From Nitrospira sp. UBA5698 (GTDB taxonomy: Bacteria > Nitrospirota > Nitrospiria > Nitrospirales > Nitrospiraceae): DNA of 64,000 bases. The notes under the pieces are model-generated. The model was not told the DNA's origin, ran no database searches, and saw only the letters and a list, made by a program, of their open reading frames with translations. Position numbers and translations under genes: made by a program. The stretch lies in assembly GCA_002420115.1 (NCBI GenBank), contig DIHK01000037.1:111840-175839 (forward strand), given 5' to 3'. Positions 55,301 to 63,780 of the stretch are shown here, piece by piece; position 1 is the first letter of the stretch; every line of letters begins with the position of its first letter.

Positions 55301-55657
55301 TTCACGGCGACATCCATGATCGGCTTCATCGCGCTGGCCGGGATCATCGTGCGGAACTCCATTCTCCTTGTCGATTTCATTCAACTGCAAGAACGTGCGG
55401 GCGTGCCCCTCGGCGAAGCCGTTGTCAAGGCGGGTGCGATTCGCACACGGCCGATCTTATTGACCGCCGCGGCACTGATGGTCGGTGCCTTCGTCATCAT
55501 TCTGGATCCCATCTTCCAGGGGTTGGCCGTCTCGTTGCTCTTTGGTGTCGGGGCCTCGACGCTGCTGACCTTGGTCGTGATTCCTCTGCTTTACTACCAT
55601 GTGACCAGAAAACGGACAGCATCAGGTCTTGCCTCTGTCGGCTCGATGGGGGGATAG
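52355..55657 (+). CDS. RND efflux pump, inner-membrane subunit
   Basis: 1100 residues with the twelve-helix, two-porter-domain plan. The first helix is near 28-48; helices 2-6 lie around 375-530, including GILVDDAIVVVEN with the proton-relay Asp pair; helices 8-12 around 930-1080. PREEEPQIVVPMADV near the start is typical of the HAE-like group. Residues about 290-317 (GLSARGSSLVKREAQDG, PRDTLHEERFTEDP) look foreign to the family and come from inverted repeats in the DNA (53242-53299). The substrate is unknown. The intergenic stretch before the gene consists of short CAATG-rich near-repeats. Confidence 0.93.
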   Translation: MTSHPSPYHPGLSGRIAALFIDSKLTPLIMLAVLLLGLFAVVGTPREEEPQIVVPMADVWLPFPGASAKVVEEQLTKPFERKLSEIKGVEYVYSISRPGGALIIVRFYVGQPMEQSLVDLYDKLMANQDLLPPGAEPFLVKPKDVNDVPIVTLTLSSERYGEFELHRLAEQVLEEVKKVAGTSAGFIVGGRPRELRIQIDPTRLKAYGLTPLQVASVVKGENRALSTGRFDSRNQSFLVETGRFIRSREDLESLVVGVHEQRPVYVRQVAEVTDGPAEATSYVWFGEGLSARGSSLVKREAQDGPRDTLHEERFTEDPAVTIAIAKQAGVNAVTVAAEVIRKVDEMKGVAIPSDVRVTVTRDYGETAQEKANELLWHLLIAVVAVVVFLGVALGPRPALVVSIAIPLTLALTLFTSMMIGYTINRVTLFALIFSIGILVDDAIVVVENTYRHLKLRLTAHHDASIRAVDEVGNPTILATFTVIAALLPMAFVSGLMGPYMRPIPVNASIAMFFSLLVAFIVIPWFCQTCYRPGVAVAGVDHEGDEQGFVARMYRRLLSPLLACPSLAYAFLAGVGLLLVGSTLLFYTRHVVVKMLPFDNKSEIQLVVDMPEGTTLEETARVTQALGRYVKTVPEVRDYQAYVGTASPFNFSGLVRHYYLREQPHEADIQINLVAKHERAAQSHEIAQRIRPPVHEIAREYGANVKIVEVPPGPPVQSVLVGEVYGYDYNRQLAVAREIRTLFETTSGVVDVDDYIEADQVKYVFTVDRAKAALAGIPSDEIINTLRMALQGTKIGLVHIPQEKSPVQIVLRLPLVERTGLEHLGEIGLRTSAGGIVQLSELLKVERTVQDKTIYHKNQKPVVYVVADVGGPGAEKAESPVYGVLGVGKKLEEFRPAEGYQIEQYYASQPWSEEKIAMKWDGEWHITYETFRDMGIAFAVAMVLIYLLIVGQFQSFVTPLIIMAPIPLTLIGILPGHWLTGSYFTATSMIGFIALAGIIVRNSILLVDFIQLQERAGVPLGEAVVKAGAIRTRPILLTAAALMVGAFVIILDPIFQGLAVSLLFGVGASTLLTLVVIPLLYYHVTRKRTASGLASVGSMGG
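53242..53299. repeat. Inverted repeat inserted in frame in the RND gene
   Basis: CGTGAAGCG TGAAGCG (53242-53257) faces CGCTTCACG AGGAA CGCTTCACG (53277-53299). The same kind of TTCACG units occurs in the intergenic stretch at 8952-8982 (CGTTTCACGAATAACGATTC and following). Confidence 0.7.
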
Positions 55658-55955
55658 TCCATGGAGTTCAGAAGAAAGGAGATCACTGACCTAATCGGCA
55701 TTATTTACAGGCGCTTTACGATGTGTCGCTGCGGCACGGTCGGTTGCTTATCGTGTACCCTTTGATAGCACTTATGGTCGTGAGTCTGCCGAATAGTGAA
55801 ACGTATAATGTTTCCAAAGTCGGAGGCTTCACACTTTACGAGTTAGCCTGCTGCCCAGACGGTTTCGTCCCTCGCTCACGCAGTTTCGCTCGGGGTTAGG
55901 GTTGAAGGGTCAATGACGCTCAGGACTGTGAGCGCACCGGCACACACAAAGCAGG
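55658..55955. other. 298-nt gap with degraded intergenic repeat
   Basis: No gene. TTTACGAGTTAGCCTGC and GACGCTCAGGACTGTGAGCGC ... AGCAGGTTGG match the order of the 45903-45993 stretch. A near sigma-54 site at about 55734 has the wrong spacing by one base. Confidence 0.45.
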
Positions 55956-56216
55956 TTGGTCAATAAGTCACAAACCGTTACGAAGAGTGCGATATACGCG
56001 TTCACTGTCGCATCTTGCCTCATTCAGTTTCACCTCTCTGTAGCCGCCTACCCCAACCAATTGCCGGATTCCGTTGTCACGCATCCTGTCTCCATGGACG
56101 GAATCACAGGAATCAATAAAAGATCTGTCCGTGAGCGCAGTGGCATCGAGATTGCTCAATTGTTGGAGGAGGCAGGAACTGTGCTTATCATTTCCGAAAG
56201 AGGAGTTTCGTCATGA
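55956..56216 (+). CDS. Small possible exported ORF coupled to fructose-1,6-bisphosphatase
   Basis: 86 codons. The N-terminus could be a signal peptide (AIYAFTVASCLIQFHLSVAA), and the last bases overlap the next start as ATGA (56213-56216), an arrangement that permits translational coupling. The rest has no known motif. It may be a real leader gene or a chance frame. Confidence 0.4.
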   Translation: MVNKSQTVTKSAIYAFTVASCLIQFHLSVAAYPNQLPDSVVTHPVSMDGITGINKRSVRERSGIEIAQLLEEAGTVLIISERGVSS

Positions 56217-57316
56217 AAGTCACCCTCAGCATCATCAAAGCCGACATCGGTTCGATCGGGGGCCATATCTGTCCATCCCGGCAACTGTTGGAAACCGTTC
56301 AGCGTTATGTGGCTCAGCATAGTTCGATGTTGATTGACCATTACGTCAGCAGTACCGGTGATGATATCGCGATCTTAATGAGTCATCGGCATGGTGTGGG
56401 GTATGAGCCTGTCCATAAACTGGCGTGGGACGCATTCCTTGCCGGGACCGAAGTAGCCAAACAGCAGGGGCTGTACGGGGCCGGTCAGGATCTGTTGAAA
56501 GACGCTTTTTCCGGCAATGTGCACGGGATGGGGCCGGCCGTGGCGGAGATGGAATTCAACGAGCGGCCGAATGAGCCATTCCTATTTTTTGCCGCCGACA
56601 AGACGGATCCCGGTGCGTTCAATCTCCCGTTGTACCTGGCCTTTGCCGACCCGATGAACACCCCAGGCTTGATGCTGGCGCCCAGCATGGCGCAAGGCTT
56701 TCGGTTCGTCATCATGGATGTGAATCATACGGAAGGTGACCGGATCATCGAGCTCAGTGCCCCGAAGGAATTGTACGAGATCGCCGCGCTGCTGCGGGAC
56801 ACTGAACGGTACGTCGTCGAATCGGTGTGGTCCGTCTCCAGCGGCGAACAAGCCGTGGTAGCTTCTACTTCACGACTGCATAACATTGCCGGAAAGTACA
56901 CCGGCAAGGACGATCCCGTGATGTTGGTTCGAGTCCAGAAGGATTTTCCGGCGACGGGCGAGATCTTAGCGCCTTATGCCATCGGTTCGTATGTGGCCGG
57001 CGGCATGCGGGGCTCCCATCAGATGCCGTTGATGCCGGTTCCGCTGCAGTCGGGCATCAGCTACTTCGATGGTCCTCCGGTGATCACCTGTGCTGCGTTC
57101 GCCATGCACGAAGGACGGTTCACCGAACCAGCGGACGCGTTCGCCCATCCCTTCTGGAACCGGGTACGCGACACGGTTTCCGACAAAGCCATGGGCATGC
57201 GACGCCAAGGGTTCTTCGGTGCGGCCATGCTGCCCATGGCAGAACTGGAATATACCGGGATCATGGAAAACCTGAAGGCACTGGAACCACGCTTTCATGT
57301 GCGCACCAGTTCGTGA
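56213..57316 (+). CDS. fbp: Fructose-1,6-bisphosphate aldolase/phosphatase (class V)
   Basis: 367 residues of the archaeal-type bifunctional enzyme that makes fructose-6-phosphate from triose phosphates in gluconeogenesis. The N-terminal KVTLSIIKADIGSIGGH, the STGDDIAILMSH metal site, GAGQDLL, FFAADKTDPGAFNLPLYLAF and YVAGGMRGSHQMPLMPVP are characteristic. This type suits organisms that fix CO2 by the reductive TCA cycle. GAGGAG lies before the ATG. Confidence 0.95.
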   Translation: MKVTLSIIKADIGSIGGHICPSRQLLETVQRYVAQHSSMLIDHYVSSTGDDIAILMSHRHGVGYEPVHKLAWDAFLAGTEVAKQQGLYGAGQDLLKDAFSGNVHGMGPAVAEMEFNERPNEPFLFFAADKTDPGAFNLPLYLAFADPMNTPGLMLAPSMAQGFRFVIMDVNHTEGDRIIELSAPKELYEIAALLRDTERYVVESVWSVSSGEQAVVASTSRLHNIAGKYTGKDDPVMLVRVQKDFPATGEILAPYAIGSYVAGGMRGSHQMPLMPVPLQSGISYFDGPPVITCAAFAMHEGRFTEPADAFAHPFWNRVRDTVSDKAMGMRRQGFFGAAMLPMAELEYTGIMENLKALEPRFHVRTSS

Positions 57317-57578
57317 TCGGACACGACCAATGCGCGTGGTTAGGTTTGACCTCACGGCAGTTGAGATGAAGGGTTGGCAAGATGTTGTGCTGTTCGGGAT
57401 CAACCCCACCGGTTGTTCCAACGTGACTCCGGGGGCGGCATGCGCTCACACGCACGAACCTATGGGCCTGAGACAGACCTCAGCGACCAGCTTGCAAGGT
57501 CACCATCCGTTCGTTAGAGTCATATGAGCGTACGCTTCTGACTTGACTCTCCGTTGATCTACTTCAGAAGGAAAAGCG

Positions 57579-58229
57579 ATGTGGGTTCGTGATAAGTTTC
57601 TGTTGATCGGCTTGCTGCTCTGGTACCTGGCCCTCTCAGTCTGGACGGCTCAGTCGCCGACCGACCCTCAGTTTTGGCTGATCTCGAGTCTGTTGCCGGC
57701 GGCGTTCGTGGTGGGATTGATCGTGACGCATCGCCGGTTTCCGTTGTCTCATACTTCTTACACGCTCATTACTCTCTTTCTGACCCTCCATGCGATTGGG
57801 GCTCATTACACGTATGCCCAAGTGCCGGTCGGTCAGTGGATGGATCAGGTCTTCCATCTCGGACGGAATCATTTCGACCGGATCGTCCACTTCAGTTTCG
57901 GTTTTTTACTCGCCTACCCGATGGAAGAACTGTTCCGCCTCGGTGCAGGGGTGCGAGGCTGGCTATTGTATTATCTGCCGGTCATGACGGTGCTGGGGCT
58001 GAGCGGGCTCTGGGAAATCGTCGAATCATGGGTGGCGAGTACCCTCCATCCGGAATTGGGTGTTACGTACTTGGGATCTCAAGGTGATGTCTGGGATGCC
58101 CAGAGGGATATTGCCGCCGCGCTCTACGGAGCCTTGATTTGCGTGACAATCCTTGCAGTGATCCGTGGGGTTCGCGGAACACTTCTGCCCTCCCAGGCTC
58201 CGCCGGCTATCGTCGACTCATCCACGTAA
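57579..58229 (+). CDS. DUF2238 (YjdF-like) membrane protein, copy 1
   Basis: 216 residues with about six hydrophobic helices. Signature segments: LHAIGAHYTYAQVPVG, RNHFDRIVHFSFGFLLAYPMEEL, LSGLWEIVESWVAS and LGSQGDVWDAQRDIAAAL. The acidic and His residues in these are conserved in the family and could bind metal. Function unknown. The next gene, a paralogue, starts immediately after this stop codon. Confidence 0.88.
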   Translation: MWVRDKFLLIGLLLWYLALSVWTAQSPTDPQFWLISSLLPAAFVVGLIVTHRRFPLSHTSYTLITLFLTLHAIGAHYTYAQVPVGQWMDQVFHLGRNHFDRIVHFSFGFLLAYPMEELFRLGAGVRGWLLYYLPVMTVLGLSGLWEIVESWVASTLHPELGVTYLGSQGDVWDAQRDIAAALYGALICVTILAVIRGVRGTLLPSQAPPAIVDSST

Positions 58230-58886
58230 ATGAAGGTCGGACTCCCAACTCTCGGACGGGCGGAGTCGAGCAGTACTCATCTGCCCGCCGGACTGCTTCT
58301 CTGCTACGGACTGCTCTGGACCTGGTTGGCCATCGGCCCGGTCAATCGGAGAGATTGGCTCCTTGAGAATCTGCTGGCGTTCGCCCTGGTGTTGTTGTTG
58401 ACCCTGACCTACCGGCGATTTCAGCTTTCAACCTTGTCCTATTGCTTGATGACCTTCTTTATGACGCTTCATGCGGTGGGTGCACACTACACGTATGCCG
58501 AGGTGCCGTTGGGGTTTTGGCTCCAAGACCTGTGTTCCTTGAGCCGAAATCCCTTCGATCGTATCGTCCACTTCGCCTATGGGGCGCTCTTGGCCTATCC
58601 GGTGCGAGAGATCCTCATGCGTCTAGCCGGTGTGCGAGGCCTCTGGTCTTACTCTCTAGCGGTCAGTATGATTCTCACTCAAAGCGGCCTGTTCGAAATC
58701 ATTGAGTCCATTGTGGCGGCACTCGTGAGCCCCGAACTCGGCAACGCCTATCTCGGTACTCAAGGAGATGAGTGGGATGCGCAGAAGGACATGGCAGCAG
58801 CCTTGGGCGGAGCCGCACTGGCCATGGTCATTACCTTCGTACTATCGAAGGGTAGTGGGAAGTCGGCCATTCCCTCCACTCCGTAA
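58230..58886 (+). CDS. DUF2238 (YjdF-like) membrane protein, copy 2
   Basis: 218 residues, paralogous to the preceding gene along its length (LHAVGAHYTYAEVPLG, RNPFDRIVHFAYGALLAYPVREI, LGTQGDEWDAQKDMAAAL). The ATG follows the previous TAA without a gap, so translation is probably coupled. Tandem retention of both copies suggests either a heteromer or divergence of role. Confidence 0.88.
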   Translation: MKVGLPTLGRAESSSTHLPAGLLLCYGLLWTWLAIGPVNRRDWLLENLLAFALVLLLTLTYRRFQLSTLSYCLMTFFMTLHAVGAHYTYAEVPLGFWLQDLCSLSRNPFDRIVHFAYGALLAYPVREILMRLAGVRGLWSYSLAVSMILTQSGLFEIIESIVAALVSPELGNAYLGTQGDEWDAQKDMAAALGGAALAMVITFVLSKGSGKSAIPSTP

Positions 58887-59004
58887 ATCAGAAGACGGCG
58901 GTATTCCCTGGTATGCAAGAGGCGGCTCAGTCCGCAACATTGGTATTGGCTATAGGAACCGCGTTTACGATGTGGAAGGGAAATTGTAGTACAGTGGCGA
59001 TCCC

Positions 59005-60165
59005 ATGAAGGTCTTTGTGCTCGGCGTCGGAGCGACCGGCTCGCTCCTGGTGAAGTTACTCGCTCGTCAGGGGCACCACGTCTCGTGTGGCGACCGTGAT
59101 CCGGTCCGTGCACGAGACTTTCTCGGTGCGAAATCCGCCATTATCGTTCAGCAGGTCAATGCCAGAAATCTCCGCGGTATCGTCAAAGCGGCCGCAGGGT
59201 GCCAGCTGCTCATCAATGCCTGTCCGGCCGTCTTCAACAACATCGTGATGCGCGCAGCCCTGAAGTTGAGGGCGCACTACCTCGATACGGCCTCACACTT
59301 GCGAACTGCCCCGTTTCGAGCGGAGCAGTTCCGCTTCGATCAACAGTTTCAGAAAAACAGCCGTTGGGCGCTCATTCACGCAGGTGCGGCGCCGGGACTC
59401 ACAAATCTCTTCGCGGCACAGGCTGCCGCTCAGCTTGATCGAGTGGACAAGGCGGAGGTGCGGATCTATGAGGAAACGGCGAGCGACGCGCCGGTATCAC
59501 AGTGGTCGGCGGAGTCCTCATTTGACGAAGCGGTCTCACGTCCCCGTGTCTATCGTGACGGTCGGTTCCGTTTTGGCTCTCGATTCGGAGAACGTGAACT
59601 CTTTTGCTTTCCCGCGCCGATAGGACGAGTCGGGGTCGTGCTGGCGGCACAAGATGAGGTCGTGACGATTCCTCGAACCATCAGCATGAACCGGATGGAT
59701 GCGAAAATCGGAGGGATGGACATCGACCGTCTCCGGCGATGGTATCGCCAGGGGAAATTGCGCCAGTCTCGAGGGCTCAGTCCGGTACGATTTCCTCCGA
59801 CTCCGACCCCAGTCGCGATGACCACTTTGGTGCAGCAAGGGATTCTGCACAATGAGCGGTTTGCCTTGGCGGTCTTGGTGTACGGGGACAAGCGGGGACG
59901 ATCGTGCCTCATCCGCTGGGACGCGCTGTTCCCTTCGATGTTCGAGTTGCGCCGACGACGTATTCCGTCGTCACCGATTGCCTGGGGGACTGCCCATCTG
60001 ACGGCTCTGTTCGTGAAGTACATGCCGCATGAACGTCCTGGCGTGTATGTTCCCGAAATGTTGCCGGATCCGGCTCGCAGAGATATTGTGCGAGCCGCTC
60101 GGAGGAGCGGGATCCGAATAACACGTAGAGTCAGGTATATCTCAAGTGAACTGCCGTCACGGTGA
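59005..60165 (+). CDS. Saccharopine dehydrogenase-like NAD(P)-binding protein
   Basis: 386 residues. The N-terminal Rossmann motif is VFLVLGVG-like (KVFVLGVGATGSLLVKLLA), followed by CGDRDPVRA and the family segment LLINACPAVFNNIVMRAALK, then HYLDTASHL. The C-terminal catalytic-like part has no lysine-pathway signature I can place. Many members act in polyamine or unknown pathways. No operon partners. Confidence 0.85.
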   Translation: MKVFVLGVGATGSLLVKLLARQGHHVSCGDRDPVRARDFLGAKSAIIVQQVNARNLRGIVKAAAGCQLLINACPAVFNNIVMRAALKLRAHYLDTASHLRTAPFRAEQFRFDQQFQKNSRWALIHAGAAPGLTNLFAAQAAAQLDRVDKAEVRIYEETASDAPVSQWSAESSFDEAVSRPRVYRDGRFRFGSRFGERELFCFPAPIGRVGVVLAAQDEVVTIPRTISMNRMDAKIGGMDIDRLRRWYRQGKLRQSRGLSPVRFPPTPTPVAMTTLVQQGILHNERFALAVLVYGDKRGRSCLIRWDALFPSMFELRRRRIPSSPIAWGTAHLTALFVKYMPHERPGVYVPEMLPDPARRDIVRAARRSGIRITRRVRYISSELPSR

Positions 60166-60513
60166 ATTTCCCCAGTGAAGGCTGGATCAATCGTGGTACT
60201 GATGCGAAACAGAGCCCGGGGGTACCAATGGCGGCCGATTTCGCAAACACGCGACGATTGCTGACCTCTGAACCATACAGTCACTGTCCAGTAATGGGAC
60301 GTCCAATCTTGCATCAGCGATGCACCGAGAACCGTCCCCAATTTCCACGTCTCCCTCGAAGGATCACGATGGTACTGGATTGATTCTGTTTCGTCTGCAA
60401 TCGATCTGTCATCCCCTCGTACGTAATTTCCGTTTCACACTTGCATGGTACGCAAGCTGCATGGAGATAAATTGTGAGTTGTGTGTGATCAGAAATATCC
60501 CTAAGGAGGACGT
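60166..60513. other. 348-nt gap
   Basis: No gene, RNA or clear repeat is seen. The right end contains the AAGGAGG ribosome site of the next (frameshifted) gene. Confidence 0.4.
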
Positions 60514-60743
60514 ATGCCACCACAATGTACAAGCGGTCAGCCAGCAATCGAGCTTATCATCCGTTCACCAGGGCGATGGTCGATGATGTCGTGTTTCAGT
60601 GCCCCGGCCTCACCTGGAATCAGATCTTTCTCGCCATTGATCGTCTCAGCCGAGAGGGAACCCTTACATTGACACCCAAGGGAGGTGGCCTGTATGCGGT
60701 TCAGGTATCGGACCAGGCTACTCTGACTACTCAACCAATGTGA
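60514..60743 (+). pseudogene. Small winged-helix-like protein split by a frameshift
   Basis: The ATG at 60514 has a strong ribosome site (AAGGAGG) and opens MPPQCTSGQPAIELIIRSPG, while the family-like continuation MVDDVVFQCPGLTWNQIFLA followed by IDRLSREGTLTLTPKGGGLY is in another frame from about 60575 to the stop at 60743. Joining the two at the CCAGGGCGATGG stretch gives one 75-residue protein with the look of a small winged helix. A one-base loss explains it. Alternatively the downstream frame starts on its own at ATG 60525, but without a ribosome site. Confidence 0.6.
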
Positions 60744-61259
60744 TCAAGACGGGGAAGGAGACCAACAATAGAAACGTCAGACGTCGAAGGCGCACGCGAA
60801 GTCGAGGTCGGTTGTTCCGCAAGGAAGTGCGGCGAAACCGGCTATGTGGTTGTTTAGGCGTTGCCATATCCTCTGGTGAACGACGGAGCAGTATATTGGG
60901 CAATTGGTCCCTCTCGCTTTCTTGTCTAGGCCTCCATCACTGAGTGGACAGAGCGCAAACAGCCTCACACAAGAAGCGAGAGGTTACCTTCAGACCGTTG
61001 GAAGTATGACAAGGTGAGGTTCGTTGCGTACCTAGGCAAATGCCCAGGTAGATGAGGATAATGTACCTGAGTGACCATCCGGGCCTGATTTGACGTCTCT
61101 CACCCTTGCCAGGCCTTTGCCTAGGAAACTAGAATTGAATGGCCTTGCCCAAGCCGTCATGAGTTCAATCCTGCGTCGCATGCGCCTAGCCTGCCATGCA
61201 GGAGCGGCGGTCATTACAGTCTCACGGTCGGATCATTGCTCCGGTGAGGGGATGAATCC
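60744..61259. other. 516-nt gap with an inverted repeat
   Basis: No convincing gene; the 67-codon frame at 60740-60943 is Arg-rich and has no family look. CCTAGGCAAA (61032-61041) and TTTGCCTAGG (61116-61125) form a perfect 10-bp inverted repeat 74 nt apart. Confidence 0.4.
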
Positions 61260-62696
61260 TTGAATGTATCGTCAGGCGGCTGGATCATTGCAGCAGCAGC
61301 AGCAGTCTTCCTTCTCGATGTATTCACACCGCTCGGCATCGCAGTGCCGATGTTGTATGTGATCCCGATACTTCTCACCTCGGTAGTGCCAGGCTCGACA
61401 ATCACCGTCGTGATCACTGGGGGTTCTCTCATTCTGACACTACTGGGAATCGTCCTGTCCCCAGGTGAGCTCACGATTGCAGGCGAAGCAGACCGAGCCA
61501 TTGCCTCGGCATTACTGCTCGTCGTCGCTGGACTCTTGGTCATTCAAAAGCAATCGGCACAACAAATTGCCGCGATACAACAGGCTAGAGACGAGAGCGA
61601 GGAGCGGTTGCGCTTGTTCATCAACCATGCACCGGCAGCACTGGCCATGTTCGATCGCGACATGCGCTATCTTGCCCTGAGCCAGCGGTGGATGACCGAT
61701 TATGGGATCTCAGGCGACATGGTTGGACGATCGCACTACGACGTGTTTCCCGAAGTTCCTGAACGGTGGAAAGAAGTGCATCAGCGTGGATTGGCCGGCG
61801 ACATTGTACGGGTAGAAGAGGATCGATTCGTGCGGCCGACCGGTGCTGAGCAGTGGCTTCACTGGGAAGTGCGACCTTGGCGGGTGAAGGACGGGCAGGT
61901 AGGCGGCATCGTCATTTTTACGGAGGACATCACACAGCGAAAACGGGATGAAGAAGAGCTACGCCGGCAGCGAGCAAGGCTAGAAGATCTTGCCTCGAAA
62001 TTACTCCTGGCTCAAGAGACCGAACGCCGGCGACTCGCACGGGATCTGCACGACGATATTACGCAGCGGATCGCCGCAGTGGCGATTGATCTGCAAAGCA
62101 TCGGTCCGGTCACACCAGGATCCGAATCCTCCTTGGTCGCCCACGTTCATCGATCAGGCAAGATGGCGGAACAGATCGCAACGGATCTGCAGCATCTGGC
62201 GCACCAGTTGCACCCAGCGCTGCTTGAACATGCCGGATTAGAAGCGGCGATCCAGGAGCACGCGGAGGAATTCGAGGGAAGGACGGGTTTGAGGGTGCAA
62301 GTTGTGGTACGCAACCTCCCCCCGGCTCTGTCTCTTGTACAGGCCACCTGCCTCTATCGAGTGTTGCAGGAAAGTCTTCAGAACGTCCGGAAGCATGCCC
62401 ATGCAACCCATGTTCTGGTTCGGCTCTTGGGGACAAGGCAAGGGGTTGAGCTGTGTGTGCATGATGACGGGCGAGGATTTGACCTCGTCCAGGAGGTGGC
62501 ACAGGGTCGGATGGGTCTAGGGCTCATTAGTCTCCAAGAACGAGTCGAAGCGCTGCACGGGACTTTTGATATCAGGGCAGAGCATGGTAATGGGACAGAG
62601 ATTCATGTCTGGCTGCCCCTTGACCAGCATGCGGTCTCAATGAAGGGGGAGCAGAAACATGAATCAGGTACGGAAGCCGCGGGTGCTCATAGCTGA
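61260..62696 (+). CDS. PAS-containing NarL-type sensor histidine kinase, 478 aa
   Basis: TTG start with GAGGGG upstream. Membrane module at about 8-98 (LDVFTPLGIAVPMLYVIPIL), PAS domain about 115-235 (RDMRYLALSQRWM, HYDVFPEVPERW, FTEDITQRK), then a HisKA_3 dimerisation domain (RRRLARDLHDDITQR, phospho-His near 264) and HATPase with DDGRGFD and GLGLISLQERV. The gene overlaps the start of its response regulator. The input half is nearly shared with the large kinase at 37437 although the kinase cores differ. Confidence 0.92.
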   Translation: MNVSSGGWIIAAAAAVFLLDVFTPLGIAVPMLYVIPILLTSVVPGSTITVVITGGSLILTLLGIVLSPGELTIAGEADRAIASALLLVVAGLLVIQKQSAQQIAAIQQARDESEERLRLFINHAPAALAMFDRDMRYLALSQRWMTDYGISGDMVGRSHYDVFPEVPERWKEVHQRGLAGDIVRVEEDRFVRPTGAEQWLHWEVRPWRVKDGQVGGIVIFTEDITQRKRDEEELRRQRARLEDLASKLLLAQETERRRLARDLHDDITQRIAAVAIDLQSIGPVTPGSESSLVAHVHRSGKMAEQIATDLQHLAHQLHPALLEHAGLEAAIQEHAEEFEGRTGLRVQVVVRNLPPALSLVQATCLYRVLQESLQNVRKHAHATHVLVRLLGTRQGVELCVHDDGRGFDLVQEVAQGRMGLGLISLQERVEALHGTFDIRAEHGNGTEIHVWLPLDQHAVSMKGEQKHESGTEAAGAHS

Positions 62697-63320
62697 CGAC
62701 CATTCCATCCTCCTGGCCGGAGTGCGCAAGCTGATCGAAGATCAGTGTGAAGTCGTAGGAACCGTGGAGGACGGCCGGGCCTTACTCGAGGCGGCTGATT
62801 GGCTCAAACCGGAGCTCATTCTCCTCGATATCTCCATGCCTCTGTTGAACGGCCTGGATGCTGCCCGGCACCTGAGGAAAGCCCTACCCGAGACAAAACT
62901 ACTCTTTCTGACGATGCATGCGAGCTCCCGATATGCCACGGAAGCGTTCAAAGCGGGCGCGCAGGGGTTTCTGCTGAAACAGTCGGCCGCGTCTGAATTA
63001 CCCCAGGCGATCGAGGCCGTGTTACAGGGGAAACACTATCTTACCCCCTCGATTGCGAAGCCGGTGATCGACCAAGCGCTGAAGGCGGGAGACACCTCGG
63101 TCACGATGGGGATGGCGAAGGAATTGACGCCCCGGCAACGGGAAATCCTGCAACTTGTCGGGGAGGGAAAGGCACCAAAGAGATCGCCGCTCTGCTGAAT
63201 CTGTCTGTGAAGACCGTGCAGTTCCATAAGACCTGCCTCATGCAGGAATTGAATATCCACAGCACGGCGGAGTTGATGCGCTACGCCATCACGCAAGGCC
63301 TCGCCAGCGCAGAATTGTAG
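62659..63320 (+). pseudogene. NarL-type response regulator with a frameshift in the HTH
   Basis: The receiver is intact (IADDHS, phosphorylation Asp57 in LILLDISMP, Lys in GFLLKQSA). The LuxR-type HTH starts (KELTPRQREILQLVGEGK) but the frame then slips near 63170 and stops at 63198. In the -1 frame the remainder is perfect: GTKEIAALLNLSVKTVQFHK, then LNIHSTAELMRYAITQGLAS, ending at 63320. One missing A in GGGAAAGG explains it, so this may be a true mutation or a sequencing error in a homopolymer. It overlaps the 3' end of the kinase gene. With the shift, the protein would lack its DNA-recognition helix. Confidence 0.88.
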
Positions 63321-63726
63321 TGGTCCTGTTCCTCTTCCTCCAGGCTTCTTCCTCTGGAACCCCTGACTAAGTGTGCGGTCTACCAATCAGTCGTGAAGGC
63401 TCTTAGCGACAGACCAGACAAATTCCGCTCTATAGATCTGAGTGGCAGGCAACTTTTGCTTCCCCACCAGGACGGATGCCTAGTACACAAGGAGCGATTG
63501 TGACGCTAGTGTGTCAGGCATGAGCATTGATCGAGCACACCGTGGTTCCACTTATGGAACAGCCTTTGGTACCCCAGGTAGTTCAGCTCGCCATGCATCA
63601 CGTCAGTGATGATCGGCTGGGCAGCACCGTTATGAGGTTGTGGCACTATGCGGAAAGTGGACGAAACGGGTTCGTTATCTTGAATAGGGTTTGATCTTTG
63701 AAGATCCTCCGGATGGAGGATATGAA
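63321..63726. other. About 400-nt gap ending in a hairpin over a ribosome site
   Basis: No gene seen. At the right end ATCCTCC-GGAT-GGAGGAT (63704-63721) folds the ribosome-binding sequence GGAGGA of the leader ORF into a stem, which could control translation. Confidence 0.5.
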
Positions 63727-63780
63727 ATGATGCAGGGTTCTCTAGCCCTGTCGTCCGACTTGGTTAAGGAGACAGTATGA
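63727..63780 (+). CDS. Short leader ORF coupled to the next regulator gene
   Basis: 17 codons (MMQGSLALSSDLVKETV) with GGAGGA 6 nt upstream. Its TGA overlaps the next ATG as ATGA (63777-63780), so translation of the leader could drive the downstream gene. Confidence 0.4.
   Translation: MMQGSLALSSDLVKETV

Noticed and set aside
55725..55745. Sigma-54 promoter CGGCACGGTCGGTTGCTT
   Set aside because: The GG-GC distance is one base too long and the first T is missing.
60740..60943. 67-codon Arg-rich frame
   Set aside because: No ribosome site or family look; probably chance.
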